Shown here: piece after piece, positions 18,023 to 27,000 of the stretch
Layout: every line of letters starts with the position of its first letter
How positions within the stretch are numbered: the first letter of the stretch is position 1
Assembly: GCF_021441885.1 (NCBI RefSeq)
Contig: NZ_CP090438.1
Location: forward strand, 2,976,001 to 3,040,000
DNA length: 64,000 bases
Direction of reading: 5' to 3'
DNA from: Vibrio maritimus
GTDB lineage: Bacteria; Pseudomonadota; Gammaproteobacteria; Enterobacterales; Vibrionaceae
Translations under genes and position numbers: made by a program
Notes under the pieces: generated by a model
The model's input: the letters and a program-made list of their open reading frames with translations, nothing else
Told to the model about the DNA's origin: nothing
The model's database searches: none

Positions 18023-18976
18023 ATGAGCTCTTTTTTCGAGAGTTTATATGCCAATGGTGCACTCCTAACTCTATGGGGTGCACTTTTGTTTCATCTACTC
18101 ATTCCTATCCCACCAGCGGCGCACCCAGTGCGATTTTGGCAACTATTGCTCACCAATATCGCCCAAAAGGTGAATCTACCCAACGCCTCACGTCAGCAGC
18201 AGAGGCTATCCGGTTCACTTGCTCTGCTTTTACTAACCCTGCCCACACTCGCTGTACTCATAGCACTGCAATCTTTGGTGTGGAAAGCGGAATTTTATCA
18301 ACTGGCGCTTTTGCTGCTTGCCGTTGAGTGGCGTGGTAACGAGTTATTTGCTCGACGTTTTATCGACGCACTCGCCAAGGAAGACAAACACACTGCCCGG
18401 CATTTGCTTTCATCTCGAGTCAATCGAGACACCGCCTCTCTGTCATTGCTAGGACTTGGCAAAGCGGGGGCTGAAAGCGTCATCATGGGGTACGCGAGAA
18501 ACGTCATTGGCGTCTTGTTTTGGTACGGCGTCGCAGGGGGTATTGGCGCACTGATGTATCGACTGTGCGCGGAGATTGCACGCAATTGGAGTCCGCATAA
18601 ACCTGACTATGCCACCTTTGGCAAGCCCGCAGCTTGGTTGTTTATGGTGGTCGATTATGTGCCGCAAAAACTGTTCTCTGTCACCGTACTGCTTGGTATG
18701 CCAACAAAAGCAGTCCAACAAACACTTAGCCAAGCCAAAGCATGGGCCAATTCAGCGACGAGCTGGCTTATCTGTGGCTATGCCAACCGTTTTGAGCTAG
18801 CGCTGGGTGGTCCCGCTATTTATGGTGACGAGAAATTACAACGAGCACGCATTGGTGGAAAAATCGCACCTGCGGCTATTCATATCGCTCAAATTCAAAA
18901 ACACATAGCATGGCGAATCTATATTTGGCTGATGCTGCAAAGCGCAGCAATGTTCATCATCTATCAAGGGTTGTAA
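18023..18976 (+). CDS. CobD/CbiB-like membrane protein, diverged
   Basis: A 317-residue membrane protein related to CbiB/CobD, the adenosylcobinamide-phosphate synthase that attaches aminopropanol to the corrin ring. Recognisable family features are HPVRFWQLL (about 34), RVNRDTASLS (about 133) and the FWYGVAGGIGALMYR membrane block (about 170). Many residues usually conserved in CbiB are altered: the VET-AEN-DGV segment reads AES-YARN-IGV here. It lies between mtnN and btuF with a 3-base gap to btuF, so a role in cobinamide or B12 salvage is inferred. Loss of synthase activity with some other function is possible. Confidence 0.75.
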   Translation: MSSFFESLYANGALLTLWGALLFHLLIPIPPAAHPVRFWQLLLTNIAQKVNLPNASRQQQRLSGSLALLLLTLPTLAVLIALQSLVWKAEFYQLALLLLAVEWRGNELFARRFIDALAKEDKHTARHLLSSRVNRDTASLSLLGLGKAGAESVIMGYARNVIGVLFWYGVAGGIGALMYRLCAEIARNWSPHKPDYATFGKPAAWLFMVVDYVPQKLFSVTVLLGMPTKAVQQTLSQAKAWANSATSWLICGYANRFELALGGPAIYGDEKLQRARIGGKIAPAAIHIAQIQKHIAWRIYIWLMLQSAAMFIIYQGL

Positions 18977-18979
18977 CTC

Positions 18980-19819
18980 ATGAATAACACGTATGTTGGG
19001 CTACTCGCTCTGCTTGCCAGCGGTTCATCGCTCGCCTCGCCAATGGCGAACACCGACATCAAGCGCATTGTCAGCCTTGCACCACATACCACAGAGCTTG
19101 CCTACGCCGCAGGACTTGGTGATAAGTTGGTGGCAGTAAGCGAATACAGCGACTACCCAGAAGCCGCTCAAAAGCTGGAGCGTGTCGCAAACTATCAAGG
19201 CATTAAGCTAGAGCGAATCGTAGCCTTGGAGCCCGATCTTATCTTAGCGTGGCCAACAGGGAACCCAGCTAGAGAGTTAGAGAAACTGGAGCAGCTTGGC
19301 TTCAACCTTTATTACTCTAAAGCAAAATCACTCGATGGCATTACCAATAGTCTCGAGGCGCTTAGCCAATATGCGGATAATTCCAACGTAGGTCTAGTTG
19401 CCGCAAAGCAGTTTCGTGAAGAGCTTGCCAAACTCAAACAGAAATACGACACCAAGCAGAAAGTTCGCTATTTCTACCAGCTCAGTGAGAAGCCTATTAT
19501 TACGCTTTCTGATGGTAACTGGCCAAGTGAGGTATTTGAGTTTTGTGGTGGAGAAAACATCTTTGCCAGCAGCAAGGCACCCTACCCTCAAGTCAGTCCC
19601 GAACAGGTGATCGTGCGCCAACCTGAAGCTATCTTCACCTCAGAGCACGCCATGGCAAACGGCAATATGTGGCAAAAATGGCAACAAGAACTACCTGCAG
19701 TACAAAACAAACATGTATGGGCTTTAACCTCAGATTGGCTGAATCGCCCCACTCCAAGAACTCTACTGGCGGTCACTCAAGTGTGTGAACATCTTGATTG
19801 GGTACGAACCCAAAAATAA
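18980..19819 (+). CDS. btuF: periplasmic vitamin B12-binding protein BtuF
   Basis: Substrate-binding protein delivering cobalamin to the BtuCD importer. It has 279 residues with a signal peptide (about 1-19, ending SLASPMA). The fold is the class-III (FepB/BtuF) type: RIVSLAPHTTELAYAAGLGDKLVAV, then SDYPEAAQKLERVANYQG, then LEPDLILAW. It is 3 bases after the CbiB-like gene and so co-transcribed with it. btuC and btuD are not in the window. The order mtnN-(cbiB)-btuF-yadS matches E. coli apart from the insertion. Confidence 0.93.
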   Translation: MNNTYVGLLALLASGSSLASPMANTDIKRIVSLAPHTTELAYAAGLGDKLVAVSEYSDYPEAAQKLERVANYQGIKLERIVALEPDLILAWPTGNPARELEKLEQLGFNLYYSKAKSLDGITNSLEALSQYADNSNVGLVAAKQFREELAKLKQKYDTKQKVRYFYQLSEKPIITLSDGNWPSEVFEFCGGENIFASSKAPYPQVSPEQVIVRQPEAIFTSEHAMANGNMWQKWQQELPAVQNKHVWALTSDWLNRPTPRTLLAVTQVCEHLDWVRTQK

Positions 19820-19835
19820 TGAGAGATAGATCACA
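19820..19835 (+). promoter_or_regulatory. candidate CRP-binding site upstream of yadS
   Basis: TGAGA-GATAGA-TCACA matches the CRP consensus TGTGA-N6-TCACA at 9 of 10 positions. It lies right after the btuF stop. A possible -10 (TAAAAT, 19874-19879) would put the site near -59, a class I activator position. Seen by eye only. Confidence 0.45.
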
Positions 19836-19921
19836 TTCAGGTAAGATTCGCTATCCGCAAACGTTAAATCCCGTAAAATTAGCGCACTTTCCTATTACTT
19901 TTCTTCAGTGAGAATATAGCT

Positions 19922-20539
19922 GTGGATTCCATGCTCTATTTGGTCGACCTATTTGGTACGGCAGTGTTTGCAATATCGGGAGTGATACTTGCAGGAAGAC
20001 TTAGGATGGATCCTTTTGGTGTCATGGTACTTGGCAGTGTTACCGCCATCGGTGGTGGAACCATTCGCGATATGGCGCTAGGTGCAACACCTGTTTTTTG
20101 GATAACAGATACCACCTATATCTGGGTGATTATCGTGACCTGTATTGCCACTATGATGCTAGTCAGGCATCCAAGGCGACTGCCTTGGTATGTATTGCCA
20201 GTATGTGATGCGATAGGTCTCGCGGTATTTGTCGGCATTGGTGTTGAAAAAGCACTGATGTTCCAGGATTCGTATTTGATCGCCGTTATCATGGGCGTAT
20301 TAACGGGTTGTGGCGGTGGCATTATTCGTGACGTTCTTGCCCGAGAAGTTCCGATGGTATTAAGACGTGAAGTGTACGCAACCGCTTGTATTATTGGCGG
20401 TACCTTTCATGTTGGGGCTCTAATGATGGGCGCATCAACGGGCAGCGCCTTCCTGTGCTGTGTCGTCGCTACGTTGGTGATTCGACTGGGTGCAATTCGC
20501 TGGCATCTTTCGCTACCTACTTTCGCTCTCGATAAATAG
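19922..20539 (+). CDS. yadS: TRIC-like cation channel family protein (UPF0126)
   Basis: A 205-residue integral membrane protein made of two repeats of three membrane segments, each with a glycine-rich signature: TAIGGGTIRDMALG near residue 40 and TGCGGGIIRDVLAREVP near 125. Bacterial relatives form homotrimeric monovalent cation channels; the physiological role in gammaproteobacteria is unsettled. The start is GTG 19922; ATG 19931 is an alternative giving a protein three residues shorter. Neither has a strong ribosome binding site. Synteny with btuF is as in E. coli. Confidence 0.88.
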   Translation: MDSMLYLVDLFGTAVFAISGVILAGRLRMDPFGVMVLGSVTAIGGGTIRDMALGATPVFWITDTTYIWVIIVTCIATMMLVRHPRRLPWYVLPVCDAIGLAVFVGIGVEKALMFQDSYLIAVIMGVLTGCGGGIIRDVLAREVPMVLRREVYATACIIGGTFHVGALMMGASTGSAFLCCVVATLVIRLGAIRWHLSLPTFALDK

Positions 20540-20550
20540 ATTCAAGATTT

Positions 20551-20595
20551 GATGACTGGAGAATGTCATTTCTCCCGTCATCCTCTTCATTTTTC
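20551..20595 (+). terminator. terminator-like hairpin after yadS
   Basis: GATGAC, t, GGAGAA, a 6-base loop, TTCTCC, c, GTCATC form a 13-position stem with one mismatch (20551-20582). It is followed by a T-rich tail (TCTTCATTTTT), 11 bases after the yadS stop. Confidence 0.6.
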
Positions 20596-20657
20596 CCTGT
20601 TGCTTTAGTATGTTGGTTAAAACCTACTCGCTTATGCATTCGGACAGGGAAACGTCT

Positions 20658-22199
20658 ATGGATATTACATTTGATCATGTCTCGCTAAATCACCCACTTT
20701 CATTGTCGATTCCAGATTGGACAATCCGCTCTGGTGAGCATTGGGCTGTCTTCGAAACCCATGGCAATGTCGGCAGTTTGCTTGGCGATCTACTGTGTAA
20801 TGAACTCACTCCTGACTCTGGCACCGTTTGCCAACCGCACACTCGAATCGCACAGGTTTCTCTTGCCGAGCAACAAAGGCTGCTGGAGCTCGAAAACGCT
20901 AATGACGACACCGACTTCCTTGACCGTATCGATTATGGTCGCACCGTCTACCAACTAGTCTCTGAGTTTTCAGATAACCCTGAGGTAATTGAACAGCTTA
21001 TTCAAGAGCTCGACCTACTTCACTTAAAAGATAGAGGCTTCAAACAACTCTCCACTGGCGAGACGCGGCGCGTAATGCTTGCCAGAGCACTTGCTTGTGC
21101 ACCAAAGGTACTTATCCTTGATGAACCATTTGTCGGTCTTGATAAGTTGCATCGTAAAATGCTCGCCGATTATCTGCGTGATCTGTCACTTCACGTTCAA
21201 TTGGTGGTCATCACCTCACGTGAAGATGAAGTGCCAACGTGGATGTCTCACGTGGCCATGTTCGAGAATGGCGAACTCAAAGAACAGCTAAGTTACAACC
21301 AATGGCGTGAGCACCCAATCATTTCGCAGTTACTTGCACAGTCTTCACAGCAAAGCGAGCAGTGGTTAGCCTTAATTCGCAAGCATCAACACAGTGCAAA
21401 ATTTACTGATCCTCTAGTGAAGATCACAGACGGTAACGTTGAGTACGTCGACCAAAAAATCTTCTCTGGTGTCAACTGGCAAATCAACAATGGCGAGCAC
21501 TGGCAGGTTCGTGGTCCAAATGGCTGCGGCAAAAGCACCTTGCTTGGGATGATTTTTGGTGATCACCCTCAGTGCTACAGCAATGACATCGAGATTTATG
21601 GAATCAAACGAGGCAGCGGAGAAACTATCTGGGATATCAAGCAGCACACAGGCATGGTCTCTTCGTCGCTACATTTACAGTATCGAGTCAACTGCAGTGC
21701 TCGTGATGTCTTATTGTCTGGATTCTTTGACTCTATCGGTCTCTATGACAAGCCCAGTCAGAAACAAATTGAGGCAGCAAATGAATGGCTGACGCTACTG
21801 CATATGTCCGAGCTGCGAGACACCTCCTTTAAGTCTCTAGAGTATAGCCAGCAGAGGCTGTTGCTTATCGCGCGCGCCATCATCAAGCAGCCAACGATAC
21901 TTATCTTAGATGAGCCATACCAGGGTTTAGATTTCCTTGGTCGTAAACTGGTGATGAACGCTCTTGAGCTGATCGCCAAAGAAAACCTGAGCCAGCTTCT
22001 TTACGTCTCACACTACGTCGAAGATGAGCTAAGCAGCATTCAACATTTTGTCGACTTCGTCCCTGTAGAGGAGCAAGAAGAGGGTTACAAGGTGGTTATC
22101 AGTACGCCTATTCAGCAAACGGCAAGCGATAACAAAATGAATGACAAAGCGGGTGCCGAAGGCAATGTGAAAACGAAGTCTCTATGCCGAGAAGAATAG
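20658..22199 (+). CDS. modF: ModF-like protein with two ABC ATPase domains
   Basis: A 513-residue protein with two fused ABC nucleotide-binding domains and no membrane segments, close to E. coli ModF (490 residues), a protein of unclear role first linked to molybdate uptake. Domain 1 (about 1-240) has signature LSTGETRR and Walker B VLILDEPF. In place of a Walker A it reads ETHGNVGS, with no lysine. Domain 2 (about 260-490) has an intact Walker A GPNGCGKST, the RGSGETIWDIK block typical of ModF, and ILILDEPYQGLD. The start at 20658 (MDITFDHVS) is preferred to the open frame from 20610 because CAGGGAAA lies upstream. No modABC genes are nearby. Confidence 0.88.
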   Translation: MDITFDHVSLNHPLSLSIPDWTIRSGEHWAVFETHGNVGSLLGDLLCNELTPDSGTVCQPHTRIAQVSLAEQQRLLELENANDDTDFLDRIDYGRTVYQLVSEFSDNPEVIEQLIQELDLLHLKDRGFKQLSTGETRRVMLARALACAPKVLILDEPFVGLDKLHRKMLADYLRDLSLHVQLVVITSREDEVPTWMSHVAMFENGELKEQLSYNQWREHPIISQLLAQSSQQSEQWLALIRKHQHSAKFTDPLVKITDGNVEYVDQKIFSGVNWQINNGEHWQVRGPNGCGKSTLLGMIFGDHPQCYSNDIEIYGIKRGSGETIWDIKQHTGMVSSSLHLQYRVNCSARDVLLSGFFDSIGLYDKPSQKQIEAANEWLTLLHMSELRDTSFKSLEYSQQRLLLIARAIIKQPTILILDEPYQGLDFLGRKLVMNALELIAKENLSQLLYVSHYVEDELSSIQHFVDFVPVEEQEEGYKVVISTPIQQTASDNKMNDKAGAEGNVKTKSLCREE

Positions 22200-22202
22200 C
22201 GC

Positions 22203-22224
22203 AATGCCTGTCGGCATTTCGTTT
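22203..22224 (+). terminator. weak terminator-like hairpin after modF
   Basis: AATGCC-TGTC-GGCATT followed by TCGTTT, just after the modF stop. The 6-bp stem and broken T tract make it a modest candidate. Confidence 0.4.
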
Positions 22225-22274
22225 GGAGCATGCTAATCTTTAGCTATTGATTCCATTCTTTCATCAAACGAAAC

Positions 22275-23141
22275 ATGCTTCTAGAGGGTATTGAAACACT
22301 GCTTGTGCTCGCGCAAGAAAAGACAATGGGTAGAGCTGGAAGCCGGCTTTATATCAGCCAGTCAGCGGTGAGCAAGCGTATCGCTAACCTAGAAAAGCGG
22401 CTAGGAAAAACCCTGATTGAACCTGAAGGTCGGCAGATTAAACTCACCGCAGAAGCTGAGGCACTGATTGAACGCGTCGGTCCGAGTTTAAATGAGCTAA
22501 GAGGACTGATCGCCGAAGAGCAACACGTTGAGAAGCAATCTATTTTGCGACTCGATTGCTCTGAGACGCTGGTCGCAGGCTACTTGAGTGAAGTGATGCC
22601 GCAACTGTTGGCGCAAGATAGCTTCCTGATCGTCACGACCAATCATACCCCGCGAATAGTCGAGCACGTCAAATCCGGAGAAGCGGCTGTCGGTTTATGT
22701 GCCGGACACCTGAACTCACGGCTTGGACTTATCGCCACGCACCTTTTTGACGAGCCCTTTAAGGTCGTCAGCAAGCAGCCGTTAATCCACCCTCCTACTA
22801 GTGTGATTACCAATGACTTGAATAATCCCGCCAACACTTATCAAGCAGGGTTATTACAGCAGGCCGGAATTTCACCTAGCATGCAGATGGACTCGTATAC
22901 CGCCGCCGCTCAACTGGCGATTCGAGGAGTTTCACCAGCACTCGTGCCACTGTCTATTATCAAAACACTGCACATCAGCGAGGCTTTATGTTTCGACTTT
23001 GAGTTTTTGACTGCACTGACGCGTCCAGTTCACGTTATTTATAGACCGAGTGCGCTTAAACAAGCTCGCCTTAAAACAGTGATTGAAACCATTGAGGATG
23101 CTGTTCCCAAAGTAGCTTTAATGCCATCACCATCGACATAA
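22275..23141 (+). CDS. LysR-family transcriptional regulator
   Basis: A 288-residue LysR-type regulator. An N-terminal winged helix-turn-helix (about 1-60) carries RLYISQSAVSKRIANLEKRLGKTLIEP. The C-terminal effector domain (about 88-280) has the usual alternating alpha/beta pattern. The ligand is unknown. Its 3' end overlaps the convergent TSUP transporter gene by 71 bases, and a T-N11-A palindrome lies upstream of that transporter (23929-23943). Control of the transporter is therefore plausible, but only inferred. The ATG at 22275 is used. Confidence 0.9.
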   Translation: MLLEGIETLLVLAQEKTMGRAGSRLYISQSAVSKRIANLEKRLGKTLIEPEGRQIKLTAEAEALIERVGPSLNELRGLIAEEQHVEKQSILRLDCSETLVAGYLSEVMPQLLAQDSFLIVTTNHTPRIVEHVKSGEAAVGLCAGHLNSRLGLIATHLFDEPFKVVSKQPLIHPPTSVITNDLNNPANTYQAGLLQQAGISPSMQMDSYTAAAQLAIRGVSPALVPLSIIKTLHISEALCFDFEFLTALTRPVHVIYRPSALKQARLKTVIETIEDAVPKVALMPSPST

Positions 23142-23850
23142 TCACCACCAATGGGCGGATAAACTTCTTACCTTTAGAGACCACGACCTTAGCGCCCATC
23201 CTTGCCCCTAAAAAGCCACCAGCAGCCATCACCAATCCAATCTCCCATACTGGCAGACCAGCGATAATAAAGAAGATCAAGGCAGCTAGGTTCGAGGTAA
23301 AGTTAAGCACCTTGGTACGCGCGGTCGCGTGCACAATCGATAACTGAGCAATAGCCACAAAGCAGATTGTAAAGATAGAGCCCGTACCTGGACCGAAGAA
23401 ACCATCGTAAAAGCCGACACCGGTGCCGACAGAAAACGCAAACAAGGTTTCTGACATCTTCGGCTTGCCTCCGCCTTCTCCGGCTTGCGGCGCCAGTAAG
23501 AAATAGAGCGAGATGCCTAGTAGCAGAACAGGAATCAAGCTCGTCAGCACCCCAGCATCAATATACTGAACCAATTCGGCTCCGATAGCCGAGCCGACAA
23601 AGGTACAGGCTATCGCGAGACGCATGTCTTTAAGATCGACAATACCATTACGAACGAAATACCAGGTCGCAGAGAAACTGCCGAACGAGCTCTGCAGCTT
23701 ATTCGTCGCGAGAGCCTGTGTCGGTGGCACACCAGCGGAGAGTAGCGCGGGTAGCGTCAACAGCCCTCCTCCACCAGCCATAGCATCAATAAAACCAGCC
23801 AAGCCAGCGACAAAAAACAGTAAAACAAGAATGTCGTAAGTTACGTCCAT
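23071..23850 (-). CDS. TSUP (TauE/SafE) family membrane transporter
   Basis: A 259-residue membrane protein with about eight hydrophobic segments. The TSUP signature near the N-terminus reads GFIDAMAGGGGLLTLPALL, followed by ALATNKLQSSFGS; the second repeat has GFYDGFFGPGTGS (about 142-154). YfcA-like relatives are thought to export sulfite, sulfoacetate or related anions; the substrate here cannot be read from sequence. Its last 23 codons lie opposite the 3' end of the lysR gene. Confidence 0.9.
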   Translation of the reverse strand: MDVTYDILVLLFFVAGLAGFIDAMAGGGGLLTLPALLSAGVPPTQALATNKLQSSFGSFSATWYFVRNGIVDLKDMRLAIACTFVGSAIGAELVQYIDAGVLTSLIPVLLLGISLYFLLAPQAGEGGGKPKMSETLFAFSVGTGVGFYDGFFGPGTGSIFTICFVAIAQLSIVHATARTKVLNFTSNLAALIFFIIAGLPVWEIGLVMAAGGFLGARMGAKVVVSKGKKFIRPLVVIMSMVMALKLLWEQHPQWFQSLF

Positions 23851-23928
23851 GTGGGAAGCTCAAAAGAAATTTTGTGAAATTGTATCCACCAGCGCCACTA
23901 AAACTAGCGAAACCACCGATACAAACCT

Positions 23929-23943
23929 ATTCCAAATTGGAAT
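23929..23943. promoter_or_regulatory. 15-bp palindrome upstream of the TSUP gene, LysR-type operator candidate
   Basis: ATTCCAA-A-TTGGAAT is a perfect palindrome (7-1-7) that fits the LysR T-N11-A rule. It lies about 80 bases upstream of the transporter start codon. The neighbouring LysR gene is the natural candidate ligand. Confidence 0.4.
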
Positions 23944-23960
23944 CATTTATTGAACAGGTA

Positions 23961-24042
23961 AAAAAAGCCCGCTCAAATGAGCGGGCAACGAGGTTGTCTA
24001 GGAGGTGATAACTCACCTCTCTATTCTTATTGTGTTACGCGA
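23961..24042 (-). ncRNA. carZ: CarZ-like small RNA from the carAB 3' UTR
   Basis: The RNA after the carB stop reads as an AU-rich stretch, then hairpin GAGGUGA/UCACCUC (24002-24019), then a single-stranded segment, then terminator GCCCGCUC-AUUU-GAGCGGGC plus U-run (23961-23986). The single-stranded AGACAACCUC (complement of 23990-23999) is a perfect 10-base antisense match to GAGGUUGUCU at the carA start (28423-28432), covering the Shine-Dalgarno and the first base of the start codon. In V. cholerae, CarZ is cut by RNase E from the carAB 3' UTR and represses carA; this layout matches. The 5' end is not fixed by sequence; the carB stop region is an estimate. Confidence 0.8.
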
Positions 24043-27000
24043 TTAAGCGTTTTTGATCTGCTCGTGCAGCTCTTGTACTGACGTTACTGATACTTTCGCA
24101 TCCGCAGTGTGAGCCATACACGTTGCAAACGCTGCGTTTAGCGTTGTTGTGTAGTTCACTTTCTCAGCCAGAGCGCCGCGACGTAGAACTTTTGAGTCTT
24201 CAATCGATTGACGACCTGCAGTCGTGTTCACGATGTAGGTGTACTCGTTGTTCTTGATGCGGTCTAGGATATGTGGACGGCCTTCGTGTACCTTGTTCAC
24301 AAGACGAGGGTTGATGCCCGCTTCACCTAGGATTACCGCTGTACCGTGTGTTGCATCTAGCTGGTAACCAAGCTTAGTTAGCTTAGAGGCTAGGTCAACA
24401 ACACGTTGCTTATCGCCTTCGCGAACAGACAGTAGTGCGCGGCCGCCTTCTGGGTAAACATTGCCACAACCTAGTTCTGCTTTCGAGTAAGCTTCTGCGA
24501 ACGTTGCACCAACACCCATAACTTCACCAGTAGAACGCATTTCTGGGCCTAGTAGTGGGTCAACACCAGGGAACTTGTTGAACGGCAATACCACTTCTTT
24601 CACAGAGTAGTATGGCGGGATGATCTCTTTGGTAAAGCCTTGAGACTCTAGAGATTGACCTGCCATTACGCGTGCTGCGATTTTCGCAAGCGGTGCACCT
24701 GTTGCTTTAGAAACAAACGGTACAGTACGAGCTGCACGTGGGTTTACTTCGATTAGGTAAACCTTGTTGTTCTTAACCGCAAACTGAGTGTTCATTAGAC
24801 CACGTACACCCAACTCGAACGCAAGCTTCTCAACTTGCTCACGCATCACATCTTGGATTTCTGCGCTTAGAGTGTAAGCCGGTAGTGAACATGCTGAGTC
24901 ACCTGAGTGAACACCTGCTTGCTCGATGTGCTCCATGATGCCGCCGATAACCACACGCTCACCGTCACAGATAGCGTCGATATCCACTTCTACTGCATCG
25001 TCAAGGAAGCTATCTAGAAGTACTGGTGATTCGTTAGACACGCTTACGGCTTCGTTGAAGTAGCGACGTAGGTCTTGCTCGTCGTATACGATTTCCATCG
25101 CACGACCACCTAGTACGTATGAAGGACGTACAACCAGTGGGAATCCGATTTCACGAGACTTATCAACCGCCTGCTCAAGCGTGGTTACTGTTGCGTTTTC
25201 TGGTTGTAGTAGTCCTAGACGTTCTACAGCAACTTGGAAGCGCTCACGGTCTTCTGCACGGTCTATAGCGTCTGGGCTAGTACCAATGATTGGCACGCCA
25301 GCTGCTTCAAGAGCACGAGCTAGTTTCAGAGGTGTTTGACCACCGTACTGAACGATAACACCTTTTGGCTTCTCAACGCGTACGATTGAAAGTACATCTT
25401 CAAGCGTTACTGGTTCGAAGTACAGACGGTCTGACGTGTCGTAGTCCGTTGATACTGTCTCTGGGTTACAGTTAACCATGATGGTTTCGTAACCGTCTTC
25501 ACGCAGTGCAAGAGACGCGTGTACACAACAGTAGTCAAATTCGATACCTTGACCGATACGGTTAGGACCACCGCCAAGAACCATGATCTTGTCTTTGTCT
25601 GTTGGCTGCGCTTCACACTCTTCATCGTAAGATGAGTACATGTAAGCTGTGTCAGATGAGAATTCTGCTGCACAGGTATCAACACGCTTGTAAACAGGGT
25701 GAATCTCGTACTGGTCACGTAGACGACGGATTTCGCTTTCAGACACACCTAGTAGAGTCGATAGGCGAGCATCCGCGAAGCCTTTGCGCTTCATCTTGCG
25801 AAGGACGTCTTCAGTAAGACCTGCAAAACCACCAGCTTTAACTTCGTTCTCTAGTTTCACAAGCTCTTCGATTTGAACTAGGAACCAACGGTCAATTTGC
25901 GTTAGGTTGAATACGCCGTCCACAGACAGACCTGCACGGAATGCGTCTGCGATGTACCAGATACGCTCCGCGCCCGCTTCTTTCAGCTCGTGACGGATTT
26001 TAGACAGTGCGTCTGGAGAGTCTAGGTCAACCATCTCGTCAAAGCCGTTCGCGCCAACTTCTAGGCCACGAAGTGCTTTTTGTAGAGATTCTTGTTGGTT
26101 ACGACCAATCGCCATTACCTCACCAACTGACTTCATCTGAGTCGTTAGACGGTCATTAGCGCCCGCGAACTTCTCAAAGTTGAAGCGAGGGATCTTAGTC
26201 ACAACGTAGTCGATTGTTGGTTCGAACGATGCTGGTGTTGCGCCGCCCGTGATGTCGTTCATTAGCTCGTCTAGAGTAAAGCCAACCGCTAGCTTCGCAG
26301 CAATCTTCGCGATTGGGAAACCTGTTGCTTTAGATGCTAGAGCAGAAGAGCGAGATACACGTGGGTTCATCTCGATGATAACCATACGGCCATCTTTCGG
26401 GTTGATACCAAACTGAACGTTTGAACCACCAGTTTCTACACCGATTTCACGCAGTACCGCTAGAGAAGCGTTACGCATCAATTGGTATTCTTTGTCCGTC
26501 AGCGTTTGCGCTGGCGCCACTGTGATTGAGTCACCAGTGTGGATACCCATAGGGTCGAAGTTTTCAATCGCACAAACGATGATACAGTTGTCCGCTTTGT
26601 CACGAACCACTTCCATCTCGTACTCTTTCCAACCGATTAGCGACTCATCGATAAGAAGCTCGTTAGTTGGAGAAAGGTCTAGACCGCGGCGACAGATTTC
26701 TTCGAACTCTTCTTTGTTGTACGCGATACCGCCACCGGTACCACCCATAGTGAAAGAAGGGCGAATGATACAAGGGAAGCCAACCATATCAAGAACCGCG
26801 TACGCTTCTTCCATAGACTTCGCCGTGTCAGCACGTGGACACTCTAAGCCGATTGACTTCATCGCTTTATCGAAGCGAGAACGGTCTTCTGCTTTATCGA
26901 TAGCGTCAGCCGTTGCACCGATCATCTCTACACCGAACTCAGCAAGTACGCCGTGTTTTTCTAGGTCTAGAGCACAGTTAAGTGCAGTCTGACCACCCAT

